A stretch of 64,000 bases of DNA from Salipaludibacillus sp047795645. Its GTDB lineage: Bacteria > Bacillota > Bacilli > Bacillales > Salisediminibacteriaceae. This document shows positions 33,706 to 43,131 of the stretch, in pieces. Made by a program: the position numbers and the translations under genes. Location: contig NZ_CP181045.1 in the NCBI RefSeq assembly GCF_047795645.1, positions 2,852,001 to 2,916,000 on the forward strand, given 5' to 3'. Below the pieces are notes generated by a model, which saw only the letters and a program-made list of their open reading frames with translations, was not told where the DNA came from and made no database searches. Numbering within the stretch: position 1 is the stretch's first letter; each line of letters begins with the position of its first letter.

Positions 33706-34848
33706 TTAATCTGTTTCTTCGATTGAATTGATAGGAATCTGAACCATGATTAATGTTCCTTTGCCTGGTTTAGAATCAATACTTAACTGTCCTTCAAGCA
33801 TATTAATTCGTTCCTTCATACCTACAAGTCCGAAGCTTCCTTCTTTTTTTGAAAGAACATCAAACCCTTTCCCATCATCTTTAATTAAGGCAGTTACACG
33901 TTCAGCTCCAAGCTCAAGTTTCACTTTAATCGTCTCTGGATCCGCATGCTTATAGGCATTCTGAATCGCTTCCTGTACAAAACGGAAGATGGCAACCTCC
34001 ATATTGGCAGGAAAGCGACGTTCTTTTCCAACATTTGTGAAAGTAATCTTAATTCCTGTGTGATCTTCCGCAGTTTTTATATACTTAGCAAGCGTCGGCA
34101 CTAAACCTAAATCATCTAATGACATCGGTCTTAGATCATAAATGATCCTTCTAACTTCTGCTAATGAATCTTTAACGATACGCCGCAAATCGCGAATTTC
34201 AATATGTGCTTTCTCAATTCCTTGAGTATCCAACACTTTTTCAACAAGTTCCGCGCGAAGCATTACATTTGCCATTGCTTGTGCAGGTCCATCATGAATT
34301 TCTCTGGATAGTTTTTTGCGTTCTTCTTCTTGTGCATGAATAATTTTCAATCCAAATTTTTGCATTTCCTGTGCATCAGCGACAATCTCTGAAACATGCT
34401 GCAAGTCACCTGTTAAATAGTTTATGACCACATTGATCTGATTGATCAAATGATCTGCTCGCTCCATCGTTTCGCCTAATTTCATTAATCGGCGTTCAAG
34501 ATTATTACGACGCTCACGTAATTGATTTTCCTCCTGCTGTATTAACGCTAGCTTGATTTGATAGTCGTTAGCTTGTTCATACGCTTCACGAACTTCCATA
34601 TCATTATAATTGGCGAAATGTTTACTAACTTCTGATAGTCTATTGCGAGCAAAACGCGAATGAAGTTCTGTTCGTTCAGATTTTTCAATTAATTGAATCA
34701 CATTTTGTTGAATCTCTTGTAATTCTTTTTTTAATGTCACATGTTCGTTTCTTGATTCTTCGCCAATTTCAAATATTTCCTCTTTGCTGTTGCCTACCAT
34801 TTCCATCATTTTTTTTAGAATAGATTCAATTGACTGACCGGAGCTCAT
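33706..34848 (-). CDS. degS: Sensor histidine kinase DegS
   Basis: 380-aa cytoplasmic kinase for DegU. The N-terminal half (1-170) is a coiled-coil sensor without membrane segments (IQQEENQLRERRNNLERRL). HisKA_3 phosphoacceptor box EEERKKLSREIHDGPAQAMA with the active His at about residue 189. ATPase domain with AIQNAYKHADPETIKVKLEL (N box), DDGKGFD and GLVGMKERI. Full length; ATG with GGGGTTGG upstream. Confidence 0.97.
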   Translation of the reverse strand: MSSGQSIESILKKMMEMVGNSKEEIFEIGEESRNEHVTLKKELQEIQQNVIQLIEKSERTELHSRFARNRLSEVSKHFANYNDMEVREAYEQANDYQIKLALIQQEENQLRERRNNLERRLMKLGETMERADHLINQINVVINYLTGDLQHVSEIVADAQEMQKFGLKIIHAQEEERKKLSREIHDGPAQAMANVMLRAELVEKVLDTQGIEKAHIEIRDLRRIVKDSLAEVRRIIYDLRPMSLDDLGLVPTLAKYIKTAEDHTGIKITFTNVGKERRFPANMEVAIFRFVQEAIQNAYKHADPETIKVKLELGAERVTALIKDDGKGFDVLSKKEGSFGLVGMKERINMLEGQLSIDSKPGKGTLIMVQIPINSIEETD

Positions 34849-35395
34849 CCAACCCCTCTCTTCCTTTATACCAAATTATCAAATGCGGTTACGACTATAG
34901 ACGGATGTCATTCGTTTTTTTGATTCAAACGAAAGAACATGGATATTACCTAACGTTCAAAGTTAGTATTAATATTGTAGACACTACTGTTAAAACTCGA
35001 AATAACAAGTAATTTTATGGGGGTCCCCCGCCATTAGATTCATTTTTTATACAAATGATACCTACTCCATCTCAATCATATTCTAAAATGATATTTTTGT
35101 CTAAAAATGCTAATCGGGAATTTCTACCTACTTAACTTTTAAAAATGATTACCTTGACAAGGTCTTCTTATTCATAATACCCTAATTTTATCTGTATACA
35201 TCATATTACAGAGATTTTCGAGATTCTTTTAGACTTTATTCACCGTATTACTAATATGTTCGCCAAAGATATACTTTAGTCCTTCAATTAAAGATAAGAA
35301 TTACATTTATCTACTATTAAAAAGTTGCAAATAAGACTCGATTCTCATAAAATTGAGGTTATCGATCACCGTTTAATGTCAGGAGAGATTTAACG
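34849..35395. other. Divergent intergenic region degS / yvyE
   Basis: 547 bp without a gene. It must carry the promoters of degS and yvyE. A GC-rich palindrome GGGGGTCCCCC occurs at about 35019-35030 in otherwise AT-rich DNA; its role is unknown. No repeat, tRNA or terminator seen. Confidence 0.55.
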
Positions 35396-36043
35396 ATGCT
35401 TAAATCCTATTATACCGTAAAGCGTTCTGGTGAACATGAAATCACCATCCAAAAGTCACGATTTATTGCTCATGTAGAGAGAACAACTACAGAAAAAGCA
35501 GCCAAATCTTTTATTGACTCAATAAAAAAACAGCATTGGAGCGCAAATCACAATTGTTCTTGTTATATCATCGGCGAACAAGACCACATCCAAAAGGCCA
35601 ACGATGATGGCGAACCTTCTGGAACTGCCGGTGTCCCTATGCTTGAAGTTTTAAAAAAACGCAAGCTAAAGGATACGACAGTGGTTGTCACGCGTTATTT
35701 TGGCGGCATCAAACTCGGTGCTGGTGGACTCATTCGCGCGTATGGTTCTGCCGTAAGCGAAGGCCTCAACGCAACAGGGATTGTCGAAAGAAAATTAATG
35801 AACATTTATGCTTCTACAATTGATTATACGTCGTTAGGAAAGGTAGAAAACGATGTGCGTTCTTCCCCGTATTTAATAAAACAAATTGATTACTTAGAAC
35901 AAGTAAAACTTGAAATTTATGTCGCTGATGGCGAAGAGTCTGTCTTTGAGAACTGGATGGCCAATTTAACAAGTGGTCAAGCTTTCATCGAACACACCGG
36001 ACAAGCTTACTTAGAAAAAGACATTCCACCCCCTGGAAAATAA
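35396..36043 (+). CDS. yvyE: YvyE, YigZ/IMPACT-family protein
   Basis: 215-aa member of UPF0029/IMPACT, conserved bacterial proteins of uncertain function, possibly translation-linked. Signature: IQKSRFIAHVERTTTEKAAK, HNCSCYIIGE, NDDGEPSGTAGVPMLEVL, VTRYFGGIKLGAGGLIRAYG. C-terminal DUF1949-like ferredoxin fold (about 140-205). AGGAGAG 8 bases before the ATG. Divergent from degS exactly as in B. subtilis. Confidence 0.94.
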   Translation: MLKSYYTVKRSGEHEITIQKSRFIAHVERTTTEKAAKSFIDSIKKQHWSANHNCSCYIIGEQDHIQKANDDGEPSGTAGVPMLEVLKKRKLKDTTVVVTRYFGGIKLGAGGLIRAYGSAVSEGLNATGIVERKLMNIYASTIDYTSLGKVENDVRSSPYLIKQIDYLEQVKLEIYVADGEESVFENWMANLTSGQAFIEHTGQAYLEKDIPPPGK

Positions 36044-36160
36044 CAGAACCACAACCAAGGTAGCTTTCGAAGTCATATTAAGTTTACTATTTCGTGATTT
36101 TTAATGAATGAATGAGTATATTCGATTTGCTAGAATAAACTTTTTAACGCTCGCCTGTCT

Positions 36161-36538
36161 CTATTCCACTTCTACATAAGGTATTATTGTCTTCAATTTT
36201 TTCTCCCCAATACCATTCACGCGTAGAAGATCTTGAACCGTGTTATATCTACCATTTGCGGTTCTGTCTTCTAGTATTTTTTCCGCCAAACGATCGCCAA
36301 CACCATTGATTTCCATCAACTCTTTTAAAGTCGCTTCATTTACTTCAATTTTATCGTTTCTTCGATGAGGAATTCCCTCTTTATGTGTGAGATCTTGTTT
36401 GGTTTCAGCATCAGTCGTTGTCGGCGGATATGTAGGCTGCTCGGCTTGAATACACTTGCATTGTCGTACAATCAATGGCCATCCCCATCTATAAATTAAG
36501 ACGATGACTCCCAAAGAAACAATCGCTTTTTTTATCAT
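36161..36538 (-). CDS. ComEA-like helix-hairpin-helix protein with N-terminal anchor
   Basis: 125 aa: one N-terminal membrane segment (AIVSLGVIVLIYRWGWPLIV), a linker, and a C-terminal double helix-hairpin-helix DNA-binding module (NEATLKELMEINGVGDRLAE, LLRVNGIGEKKLKTIIPYVE). This is the architecture of ComEA, but shorter than the B. subtilis DNA receptor (205 aa) and outside the comE operon, so it is probably a paralogue. GGAGG 5 bases before the ATG at 36538 decides the start. Could aid DNA uptake or another exported DNA-binding function. Confidence 0.8.
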   Translation of the reverse strand: MIKKAIVSLGVIVLIYRWGWPLIVRQCKCIQAEQPTYPPTTTDAETKQDLTHKEGIPHRRNDKIEVNEATLKELMEINGVGDRLAEKILEDRTANGRYNTVQDLLRVNGIGEKKLKTIIPYVEVE

Positions 36539-36573
36539 AATATCCTCCATTCTTAAATAAATTTATCTTTCAT

Positions 36574-37962
36574 TTAATGAACGTAATCATATAACTTAAC
36601 CCCGTTTTTCCCTTCATTCTTAATGTTGTACATCGCTGTATCCGCTTGAGAAATAAGCGTATCCAAGTTGTCTGAAGTTGAGGAGAATTTACTGATCCCG
36701 ATGCTCGGAGTTATTTTTATCTCTTCGCCTCCAATGATAAAAGGTGAACACAAATCTACTTTTAACCTCTCCGCCACTTTTACCGCCTGCTCAACGGATA
36801 ACTTATCAACAAATACAACAAATTCATCTCCACCTATACGCGAAACAATATCTATTTTTTTCAAAGAAGATGTAAGCCTCTTTGCAGCAATAGACAGCAA
36901 TTGGTCACCTGCAGCATGTCCATATGTGTCGTTCACTTGCTTAAATGAATCCAAATCTATGAATATAATAAATGCTCTTTTGTAATTAAACTTTGGACAC
37001 ACTTGTTTTTGTTCGACAAACTCATATAATAGTGAACGATTTGGTAACTTCGTTAATGGGTCATGATACGCTAAGAACTCAATTTTCTCTTCCGCTTTCT
37101 TCCTATCAGATATATCAACTAAAGCCCCTTCAACTCTAACAACTGAGCCTTGATCATTTAATATTGGGAAAAATCTTGCCGACACCCACATCATTGGATT
37201 ATCTGGAATCTGCAATCGATACTCGACAGATTTTTTCTTCCCCTGTTGAATGTCTTCTTCAATACCATTAACAAACATCTCGTCTTCTACATGAATAAAT
37301 TCTCTCCACAAAATCGGGCTCGCTGAAAATTCTTTTCTCGAAATATTCTTTAACTTAACAACACCTGATGTGACCGTATGGACCTCTGTTTTTAGATTAT
37401 ATGAATAAGTGACAATATTCGCACTTTCTAGAATATACGTAAGTTTTTCTTGACTTTCTTTTAATCCATTCCACATTTTCTCTGAAAACTTCGTTTGAAC
37501 AACTAAAAACATTGCTACAAACAAGGTGAATAACAAAAAATAGATAAAATTAATTGACTGACTGAAAAAAATGACTTCCAGTGCAGATTGATAATAGACA
37601 TACGATGTTAATAATAACGTGTAAATTGTTGCTAACACAATCAGATGGACCTTGTTATAGATCGAACTAATAATTAGCCCAAGCCAAACAAATAAGTATG
37701 TTGAAGGTTGGGGATATTCAATCAGCATATAAAACATATAGCCGTAAAAAATTGTGATCGTGGCATACATGGTGAAAAACTTAGCTTGACTATTTTGACT
37801 TATAAACCAAACTATCGCAATTAATACAAATCCAACAATTGCAAAAATGCTAACATTATCATAAAAAATTACTTCTGCCCCAAGTCTGAACAAATTGAAA
37901 AAGAACAACAGTTGTAAAACGAGTCGATTTCGCTTGTGAATAAAACGTCTATCATTTTTCAA
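36574..37962 (-). CDS. Membrane diguanylate cyclase with PAS domain
   Basis: 462 aa. Residues 1-165 contain about six membrane helices (LVLQLLFFFNLFRLG, VSIFAIVGFVLIAIVWFIS and more). A PAS/PAC follows (about 175-290; EYRLQIPDNPMMWVSARFFP) and then GGDEF (about 295-460; AYHDPLTKLPNRSLLYEFVE, HAAGDQLLSIAAKRL, active site SRIGGDEFVVFVD, intact). The inhibitory RxxD site is not evident (LKKID before the active site). It makes c-di-GMP, which the HD-GYP and EAL proteins in this window could degrade. Starts with TTG after GGGGG. No EAL domain. Confidence 0.93.
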   Translation of the reverse strand: MKNDRRFIHKRNRLVLQLLFFFNLFRLGAEVIFYDNVSIFAIVGFVLIAIVWFISQNSQAKFFTMYATITIFYGYMFYMLIEYPQPSTYLFVWLGLIISSIYNKVHLIVLATIYTLLLTSYVYYQSALEVIFFSQSINFIYFLLFTLFVAMFLVVQTKFSEKMWNGLKESQEKLTYILESANIVTYSYNLKTEVHTVTSGVVKLKNISRKEFSASPILWREFIHVEDEMFVNGIEEDIQQGKKKSVEYRLQIPDNPMMWVSARFFPILNDQGSVVRVEGALVDISDRKKAEEKIEFLAYHDPLTKLPNRSLLYEFVEQKQVCPKFNYKRAFIIFIDLDSFKQVNDTYGHAAGDQLLSIAAKRLTSSLKKIDIVSRIGGDEFVVFVDKLSVEQAVKVAERLKVDLCSPFIIGGEEIKITPSIGISKFSSTSDNLDTLISQADTAMYNIKNEGKNGVKLYDYVH

Positions 37963-38023
37963 TGATTTGTTCCCCCTTAAAGTAGAAATAATCTATTAAT
38001 AGATAATAGTCACGGCTATTATA

Positions 38024-38057
38024 CCAAAAAATGGAGGGCGTGTCCCTCCATTTTTTA
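38024..38057. terminator. Bidirectional terminator AEC carrier side
   Basis: AAAAAATGGAGGG-CGTGT-CCCTCCATTTTTT, a perfect stem with A and T runs. It lies 22 bases past the AEC gene stop on the minus strand, before the cyclase gene. Confidence 0.93.
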
Positions 38058-38079
38058 CATTTGTTCTTCTAAGAAGGAA

Positions 38080-38976
38080 TTATCCAAGAATCATGAGAAT
38101 AATTGTGATTGTTAACACACTAAGCAGCGTAGTAATCAAAGTAATGCTCGATACTAGCTTTGGTTTGGCATCAAATTCGACTGCATACATAACAATCGTT
38201 GCTGCAGAAGGCATTGCCGCTGCGACAATAAGTACTTTCGCTAGGAGTGGATCAAGCGGCATCAGTAGTGTGATTCCCCATGCGATCACTGGCGAGATGA
38301 AGAGACGTAAAATTACTCCAAATGATACTTTTCCCCAGTCAAATTTAGTCCATTCTATTTGTGCCAATTGCATCCCTAAAATGAGCATTACAGTCGGAAT
38401 TGCCGCTTGCGATATGAGTTCGACAGGTTGCATTAAATTGTCTGGCACTTCTGCGCCAAGCAACTTAAGTAAGACTGCTAATAAAACGGCATATGTAACC
38501 GGCATACGAAGCAATACTTGCAACGCCATTTTCACACCTGAACCACCTCTAGCAGCATAATACACACCAAAAAAGTTCATTATTACTGCTTGAAGAACCA
38601 TAAAAGATACCGCAAAAGCAAATCCTTCTTGGCCATAAGCAAACAAGATAATCGGCGCCCCATAATTGCCGGAATTCATAAAAGCTGTCGAAAGGATTAG
38701 TCCACTTTCAACATCTTGTCGATATTTCATTTTCCAAGCATACAACTTGTTAATAAGAATGATTGCAAACAAAAGCACCGCCGCAAATACAACCATATAA
38801 ACATATTGCATATTCATTTCTGCATAATAAAATGTCTCAAAAACGAGCGCTGGAGTTAAAATATAAATCGCCAGTGTTGAAATCGGTTTAATATCTACTT
38901 TTCGCCACTTTTGGACAACATAACCAATCAAAAACACGAGTAACACAGGCAACATAACTGAAATAAATATTGTCAT
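38080..38976 (-). CDS. AEC-family transporter (auxin efflux carrier-like)
   Basis: 298-aa membrane carrier of the AEC (Mem_trans) family, which exports or exchanges organic acids such as malate. Some eight to ten helices; family phrases STAFMNSGNYGAPIILFAYG in the first half (conserved NxxxxGxP-type helix break) and ILGMQLAQIEW, VAAAMPSAATIVMYAVEFDA in the second. Monocistronic. Substrate cannot be told. Confidence 0.9.
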   Translation of the reverse strand: MTIFISVMLPVLLVFLIGYVVQKWRKVDIKPISTLAIYILTPALVFETFYYAEMNMQYVYMVVFAAVLLFAIILINKLYAWKMKYRQDVESGLILSTAFMNSGNYGAPIILFAYGQEGFAFAVSFMVLQAVIMNFFGVYYAARGGSGVKMALQVLLRMPVTYAVLLAVLLKLLGAEVPDNLMQPVELISQAAIPTVMLILGMQLAQIEWTKFDWGKVSFGVILRLFISPVIAWGITLLMPLDPLLAKVLIVAAAMPSAATIVMYAVEFDAKPKLVSSITLITTLLSVLTITIILMILG

Positions 38977-39131
38977 ACTATCGCTTCCTATTTCTTTGGG
39001 GTCTTCTCCCTAAATTCTTTGTTCCAATCGTGAATGGTAATGTTCTATTTTAGAATTGATTTACTTTCACCTATTTATTTTAACAGACCCGATAACTCTA
39101 GGGACATGATATTTTATAAATATTAAAACAA

Positions 39132-39172
39132 AGAAGAAGCCTTGGCGTAATAAAATGCCAAAGCTTCCCTTT
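39132..39172. terminator. Terminator after floT
   Basis: GAAGC-TTGGC / GCCAA-GCTTC with one mismatch around a 10-base loop, with T-rich flanks on both sides. It follows the flotillin stop (39193) on the minus strand. Confidence 0.82.
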
Positions 39173-39192
39173 TTCATATTAACTATTTATCT

Positions 39193-40818
39193 TTAGAGAG
39201 TTTGATTTGTATCATCTTGTTCAGGCGATTCTTCTTCAGTAGGAGAAACATGTGTTGAAACCTCTTCTGTCGAATCCTTCACACTGGTGTTAGCATTATT
39301 GCCTTTACCAGAGAAGTTTTCGAGAAGTTCGTTAATATCCAAGCCTGATGCTGCTTTTAAGTTTTCAGGGAGCGTAGCCATTAGATCAGTTACGTAACCT
39401 GACATTTTTCCGGCACCGCCGCCTTGGCCTCCGTCTTTTCCACTACCACCAGTATCAACGACAGTAACTTTGTCAATTGCACTTAATGGTGCAGCAATTT
39501 CTCTCGCATATGCAGGAAGCATATCAAGCATCATGCTAAGTTTCGCAGCTTCACCGTAGTAACTGTATGCATCTGCCAACTTCTTCTTCGCTTCGGCTTC
39601 TGCTTCACCCTTCTTAAAGATGACAGTTGCTTCTGCTTCACCCTTTTTCAAGCTAACATTCGCTTCTGCTTCACCTTTTTTGAATGTAACCGTAGCTTCA
39701 GCCTCACCACGGAAACGCTCGGCATCGGCATTCGCTTTTGCTTCTGCTTCAATTTGATACTGCGATGCTTCCGCAGCACGCATTTGCGTAACTTTCGTAG
39801 CTTCCGCACGTTGTTCTTGCTCGTAGCGATCCGCATCTGCTTTCTTGCGGACTTCTGCGTCGTATTGCTTCTCACGACGGATAATTTCACGCTCTTCCAG
39901 TTCAATCTGCTTATCTCTCTCAATGATCTGGACTTGCATTTCTTCTTGTGTCACGTGCTGTTTCGACTTCGCCGTTTGTAAGTCATAGGCTTGGTCTGCT
40001 TCTGCACGTGCCTGATCTTGCTCACGAGTATATTGAGCAATCTTTAATTGCTTCTCTTTTTCAGAGTTCGCAATCTCTGTATCTCTTACTAATTCCTGAG
40101 CCTTTGCTTCTTGCTCAGCACGAGCATTTTCAATACGAGCTTCTTTCTTGCGCTCTGCTTCAGCTACCGCTGCATTACGCTTCACTTCAGCGATTCGTGG
40201 TTTACCTAAAGAGTCAAGATACCCTTCATTGTCCGTTACTTCTTGAAGAGTAAACGACTTGATTTCAAGGCCCATTTTGTTAAAATCACGTGAAGCAACT
40301 GATTGTACTTCTTGATTAAAACGCTCTCTGTTGTTATTTATGTCTTCTACGCTCATCGAACCTAAAATCGAACGTAAGTGACCTTTCAAAACATCCTGCA
40401 CTTCTTGTTCAAATTCACTCGTTGGTTTTCCTAAGTATTGTTCCGCTGCTGTTGCAATCTCTTCCATCGTCGATCCAACTTTGATGATTGCAACACCATC
40501 AACAGAGACTGGTACACCTTGTTCGGTATATGCTCCACTCGTACGAACGTCTAAGCTATAGTTCGATAAGCTGAATTTCGCGTATTGTTGAAATACTGGA
40601 ACAACAAACGCACCGCCACCGCGGATAATTTTCATCTTTTTTCCATCTGAGTCTTCTGAAATGTTCTTGCCTTTTCCTAAGTAACTACCAGTTACGATCA
40701 ATGCTTCGTTCGGTCCTGAAGTTTGGTAACGAGTGAAATAAACTCCTAATAGTACTAGGAATACAAACCCGACAACAATTGGTACGATGAAAACTGTGTC
40801 AATAAAATTAAAATCCAT
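39193..40818 (-). CDS. floT: Flotillin-like membrane scaffold FloT
   Basis: 541-aa SPFH protein organising membrane microdomains. N-terminal membrane hairpin (IDTVFIVPIVVGFVFLVLLG), SPFH domain (about 30-230: FVVPVFQQYAKFSLSNYSLD, VSVDGVAIIKVGSTMEEIAT), then a long coiled coil with Glu-Ala repeats (RFRGEAEATVTFKKGEAEAN and on, about 320-420), and a Gly-rich flexible tail. Third gene of a three-gene set after PspA-like and NfeD-like genes; this resembles yuaF-yuaG in B. subtilis. AGGAG 8 bases before the ATG. Confidence 0.95.
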   Translation of the reverse strand: MDFNFIDTVFIVPIVVGFVFLVLLGVYFTRYQTSGPNEALIVTGSYLGKGKNISEDSDGKKMKIIRGGGAFVVPVFQQYAKFSLSNYSLDVRTSGAYTEQGVPVSVDGVAIIKVGSTMEEIATAAEQYLGKPTSEFEQEVQDVLKGHLRSILGSMSVEDINNNRERFNQEVQSVASRDFNKMGLEIKSFTLQEVTDNEGYLDSLGKPRIAEVKRNAAVAEAERKKEARIENARAEQEAKAQELVRDTEIANSEKEKQLKIAQYTREQDQARAEADQAYDLQTAKSKQHVTQEEMQVQIIERDKQIELEEREIIRREKQYDAEVRKKADADRYEQEQRAEATKVTQMRAAEASQYQIEAEAKANADAERFRGEAEATVTFKKGEAEANVSLKKGEAEATVIFKKGEAEAEAKKKLADAYSYYGEAAKLSMMLDMLPAYAREIAAPLSAIDKVTVVDTGGSGKDGGQGGGAGKMSGYVTDLMATLPENLKAASGLDINELLENFSGKGNNANTSVKDSTEEVSTHVSPTEEESPEQDDTNQTL

Positions 40819-40955
40819 TGTTTCAACTCCTCATCCCTATTTTTTGTGGAAAACGGGAGCTCCCACATTTTTCAACAAAGAAAGCTAAATTTTTTCAAAA
40901 AATGTTCTGATACTATTTCTCGACAGTGAATTAAGGTGCTTCATCAACTCAAGAT

Positions 40956-41489
40956 TTAGTCGTAGTGCTTGGAAACAAGGAACACACCCTCATCATCAAT
41001 ATCAATGACGAGTATTTTCGTTCCTTCAGGTAATTCCTCATGGTCAAAGCTCTTTGCTGGTTTGCTGACAGTTCCGTGGGTCCGGGAAATGATTACTTCA
41101 CCAAAACCATCGGCCGGAATCGACGTAAACACATCTCCTACTGTTCCTTTTAAATCATTCATAGAATAAGACATGTTTTTCTCGGAACGTTTCACAGGTA
41201 AAATAATGAAGTAATTCACTAGAACGATGACAATCGCTGATACGACCAAATTGATCAAAATGATCATCCCGCTGCTGATGAAAAAAGCCATCGTTTCCAG
41301 CACGTAACCTAGACCACCAAATAACGTAATATATCCGATGAATGTAATTGGATTTAGGAACGCATCTCCACCTATATCCATAAGTCCTTCCAACAGTTCC
41401 CCAACAAATATGTAAAGAACCGTTAAGACCACACCTGCAATTAATAAAAACAGGTAAATCGACTCGATATCGTATCCGAATATCTCCAT
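40956..41489 (-). CDS. yuaF: NfeD-type membrane protein (YuaF-like)
   Basis: 177 aa. Four hydrophobic helices (YLFLLIAGVVLTVLYIFVG; ITFIGYITLFGGLGYVLE; MIILINLVVSAIVIVLVNYF) followed by an OB-fold C-terminal domain (GTVGDVFTSIPADGFGEVII, ISRTHGTVSKPAKS, GTKILVIDIDDEGVFLV). NfeD proteins partner with SPFH proteins; YuaF does so with FloT in B. subtilis. ATG at 41489 chosen with AGGTGA 6 bases upstream; the earlier GTG lies inside that site. Overlaps closely with the PspA-like gene (10 bp). Confidence 0.92.
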   Translation of the reverse strand: MEIFGYDIESIYLFLLIAGVVLTVLYIFVGELLEGLMDIGGDAFLNPITFIGYITLFGGLGYVLETMAFFISSGMIILINLVVSAIVIVLVNYFIILPVKRSEKNMSYSMNDLKGTVGDVFTSIPADGFGEVIISRTHGTVSKPAKSFDHEELPEGTKILVIDIDDEGVFLVSKHYD

Positions 41490-41498
41490 GGTACTCAC

Positions 41499-42149
41499 CT
41501 AATTTCTTTTCTTTAATGACTGCTTCAAGGCTTCCAACTTAGCGTCTACACTAGCTGTTGATGATAGCGACGTTTCCCTTTCCTGATCGCCGCCTTTCAT
41601 TTCTCCCTCAACAGAATGATTCGTTGCGAGAGAATTCGAGTTGGCACCAGACATATTAAGATCAAGCTCCTTTGTTATCTCCATTTCATTTACGGAAGAG
41701 GAAGGAGGAAGGTTTCGCTTTAACTGTAATTCATTCTTTTTTGTTTGCAACCGCTGATAATCATTCGTCTGATCATCAATATGACGAAGAAGTTCTTGTT
41801 TGTGTGCTTGGGCCGACTCATATAAAGAAGTGATTTCTATTATATCCCGATCCATCTTTTCTTTTTTCATCAGCGCAAGTTTAGCCGACTGATCATCTTC
41901 GTCTTTTAAAAATCGAATTGCATCTTCTTCTCGTTGGTTCGACTCAGTTTCAGCAAGTTCTAGCCTCCGCTTCAGTCGCTTCTCGCTTGCTAGCTGCTTG
42001 TTCAACGATGCACGTAAATCGGCAAGTTCACCGTCCATATCTTCTAACAATTCGTTTGCCATTTGCACAGGATCCGCCGCCGAATCTTCTTGCTGATCGA
42101 ACTCATTCTTTTTAAAAATTCGTTTGAACCTACGAAACCACACGATCAT
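41499..42149 (-). CDS. PspA/IM30-like coiled-coil protein
   Basis: 216 aa. Basic, partly hydrophobic N-terminus (WFRRFKRIFKKNEF) that could touch the membrane as an amphipathic helix, then a long alpha-helical coiled coil (about 30-135: LADLRASLNKQLASEKRLKR, KKEKMDRDIIEITSLYESAQ) and a disordered Ser-rich tail. This fits the PspA/vipp family of membrane-stress proteins, though it is shorter and more divergent. First gene of an operon with nfeD-like and floT; GGAGG just before the ATG. A role in membrane stress or fluidity is inferred from these partners. Confidence 0.82.
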   Translation of the reverse strand: MIVWFRRFKRIFKKNEFDQQEDSAADPVQMANELLEDMDGELADLRASLNKQLASEKRLKRRLELAETESNQREEDAIRFLKDEDDQSAKLALMKKEKMDRDIIEITSLYESAQAHKQELLRHIDDQTNDYQRLQTKKNELQLKRNLPPSSSVNEMEITKELDLNMSGANSNSLATNHSVEGEMKGGDQERETSLSSTASVDAKLEALKQSLKKRN

Positions 42150-42267
42150 CTACCTCCCTCCTAACCTAAAAATGAAATATCCCTAATACTAGTATACAGA
42201 AAAAACTTCTAATGATGAAAGCCTTAGCCATATTTTCACTTAAAAAACATTTTATGATAATTTAGAT

Positions 42268-42281
42268 TAAGTAGGTGCCGG
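42268..42281. repeat. Short repeat phrase GGTGCCGGGCAC
   Basis: AGGTGCCGGGCACTA, a near-palindrome resembling the GTGCCAGGCAC-type short repeats common in Bacillaceae intergenic DNA; a related phrase (GTGACCAGGCACC) lies at 17741. Confidence 0.4.
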
Positions 42282-42315
42282 GCACTATTTTCCGCTACAT
42301 TTATTCACATTATAA

Positions 42316-42344
42316 AAAAGCCTAGCATTCCGCTAGGCTTCATT
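42316..42344 (-). terminator. Terminator of the FAD oxidoreductase gene
   Basis: On the minus strand AAGCCTAGCG-GAAT-GCTAGGCTT runs into TTTTTT, directly after the stop at 42349. Confidence 0.93.
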
Positions 42345-42348
42345 ATAT

Positions 42349-42921
42349 CTATTTTTTCAAAATATCATGATCGACGTATCGTTCACCATTCAATTCGCTA
42401 ATCACATTAATCGCTACTGTTGCACCGTGTCCTGCTGTAATAATCGTGTGAACACTTTCCCCAGCACATGTTCCAGCAGCCCAAATGCCGTCAACACTTG
42501 ACTTACCAGAGCGATCGACATCGACGATTTTTTTAATTTTAGGTTCCGTACCTTCTTTTGTAGCAACGCCAGATGTTTCAGCGATATCAGAACTAGCACC
42601 AGTTGCAAAAATAACATGCTTCGCATCATAAGTATCCTTGTCCGTTTCTACTTTTAAGCTGTCAGACCCTTTTGCCACTTTCGATACTTTCGCTTCGACA
42701 ACTTCCGCTCCAAACTTTTCCGCTTGTTTCAATCCTGTTTCAACTAGGTCCGGTCCAGTTATTTCTGGAATACCGTAATGATTCTCTAGCCATGCCATTT
42801 TCGTCATACTTTGATCACTATTAATCATCAACGTTTTCTTACCTGCTCTTGCTGCAAAAAGCGATGCACTCGCACCAGCTGGTCCTGCTCCAATTACGAT
42901 AATATCATACATATTCATCAT
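42349..42921 (-). CDS. Minimal thioredoxin-reductase-like FAD oxidoreductase
   Basis: 190 aa, about 60 percent of a normal thioredoxin reductase. The FAD-binding half is complete: IIVIGAGPAGASASLFAARA (dinucleotide motif), VIFATGASS, and GIWAAGTCAGES with the closing GHGATVAINVISEL helix. The NADPH-binding domain and its CxxC disulphide are absent: the chain passes directly from the ATG motif to the C-terminal FAD segment. This is a recognised shortened flavoprotein type in Bacillaceae rather than a broken gene, since both ends are intact. Electron donor unknown. Confidence 0.82.
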   Translation of the reverse strand: MMNMYDIIVIGAGPAGASASLFAARAGKKTLMINSDQSMTKMAWLENHYGIPEITGPDLVETGLKQAEKFGAEVVEAKVSKVAKGSDSLKVETDKDTYDAKHVIFATGASSDIAETSGVATKEGTEPKIKKIVDVDRSGKSSVDGIWAAGTCAGESVHTIITAGHGATVAINVISELNGERYVDHDILKK

Positions 42922-43131
42922 CCTTTTTTCACAATTATAATTTATCTGTCAGTTCTACTTTACCAATATTGACCACCAAAATCTAATCATCCGCTTCAGG
43001 AAACTAGATTTCTACTAGATTTATCAATGTTTATGCCCCACTTTCCTTTACCTAAGTTTTAAAAGAACTAATTAGCTCTTTTTGATTTATGTCTTGTGCT
43101 GAGCTTGCCCTTCAGACATACATCTTTTAAT

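Noticed and set aside
35017..35032. GGGGGTCCCCC palindrome as a terminator or operator
   Set aside because: It is not at a gene end, has no T run and no second copy in the window, so no role can be supported.
39573..39740. Tandem repeats coding GEAEA-type units in floT, considered as a DNA repeat array
   Set aside because: They encode the Glu-Ala coiled-coil repeats normal for flotillins and are not an independent repeat element.
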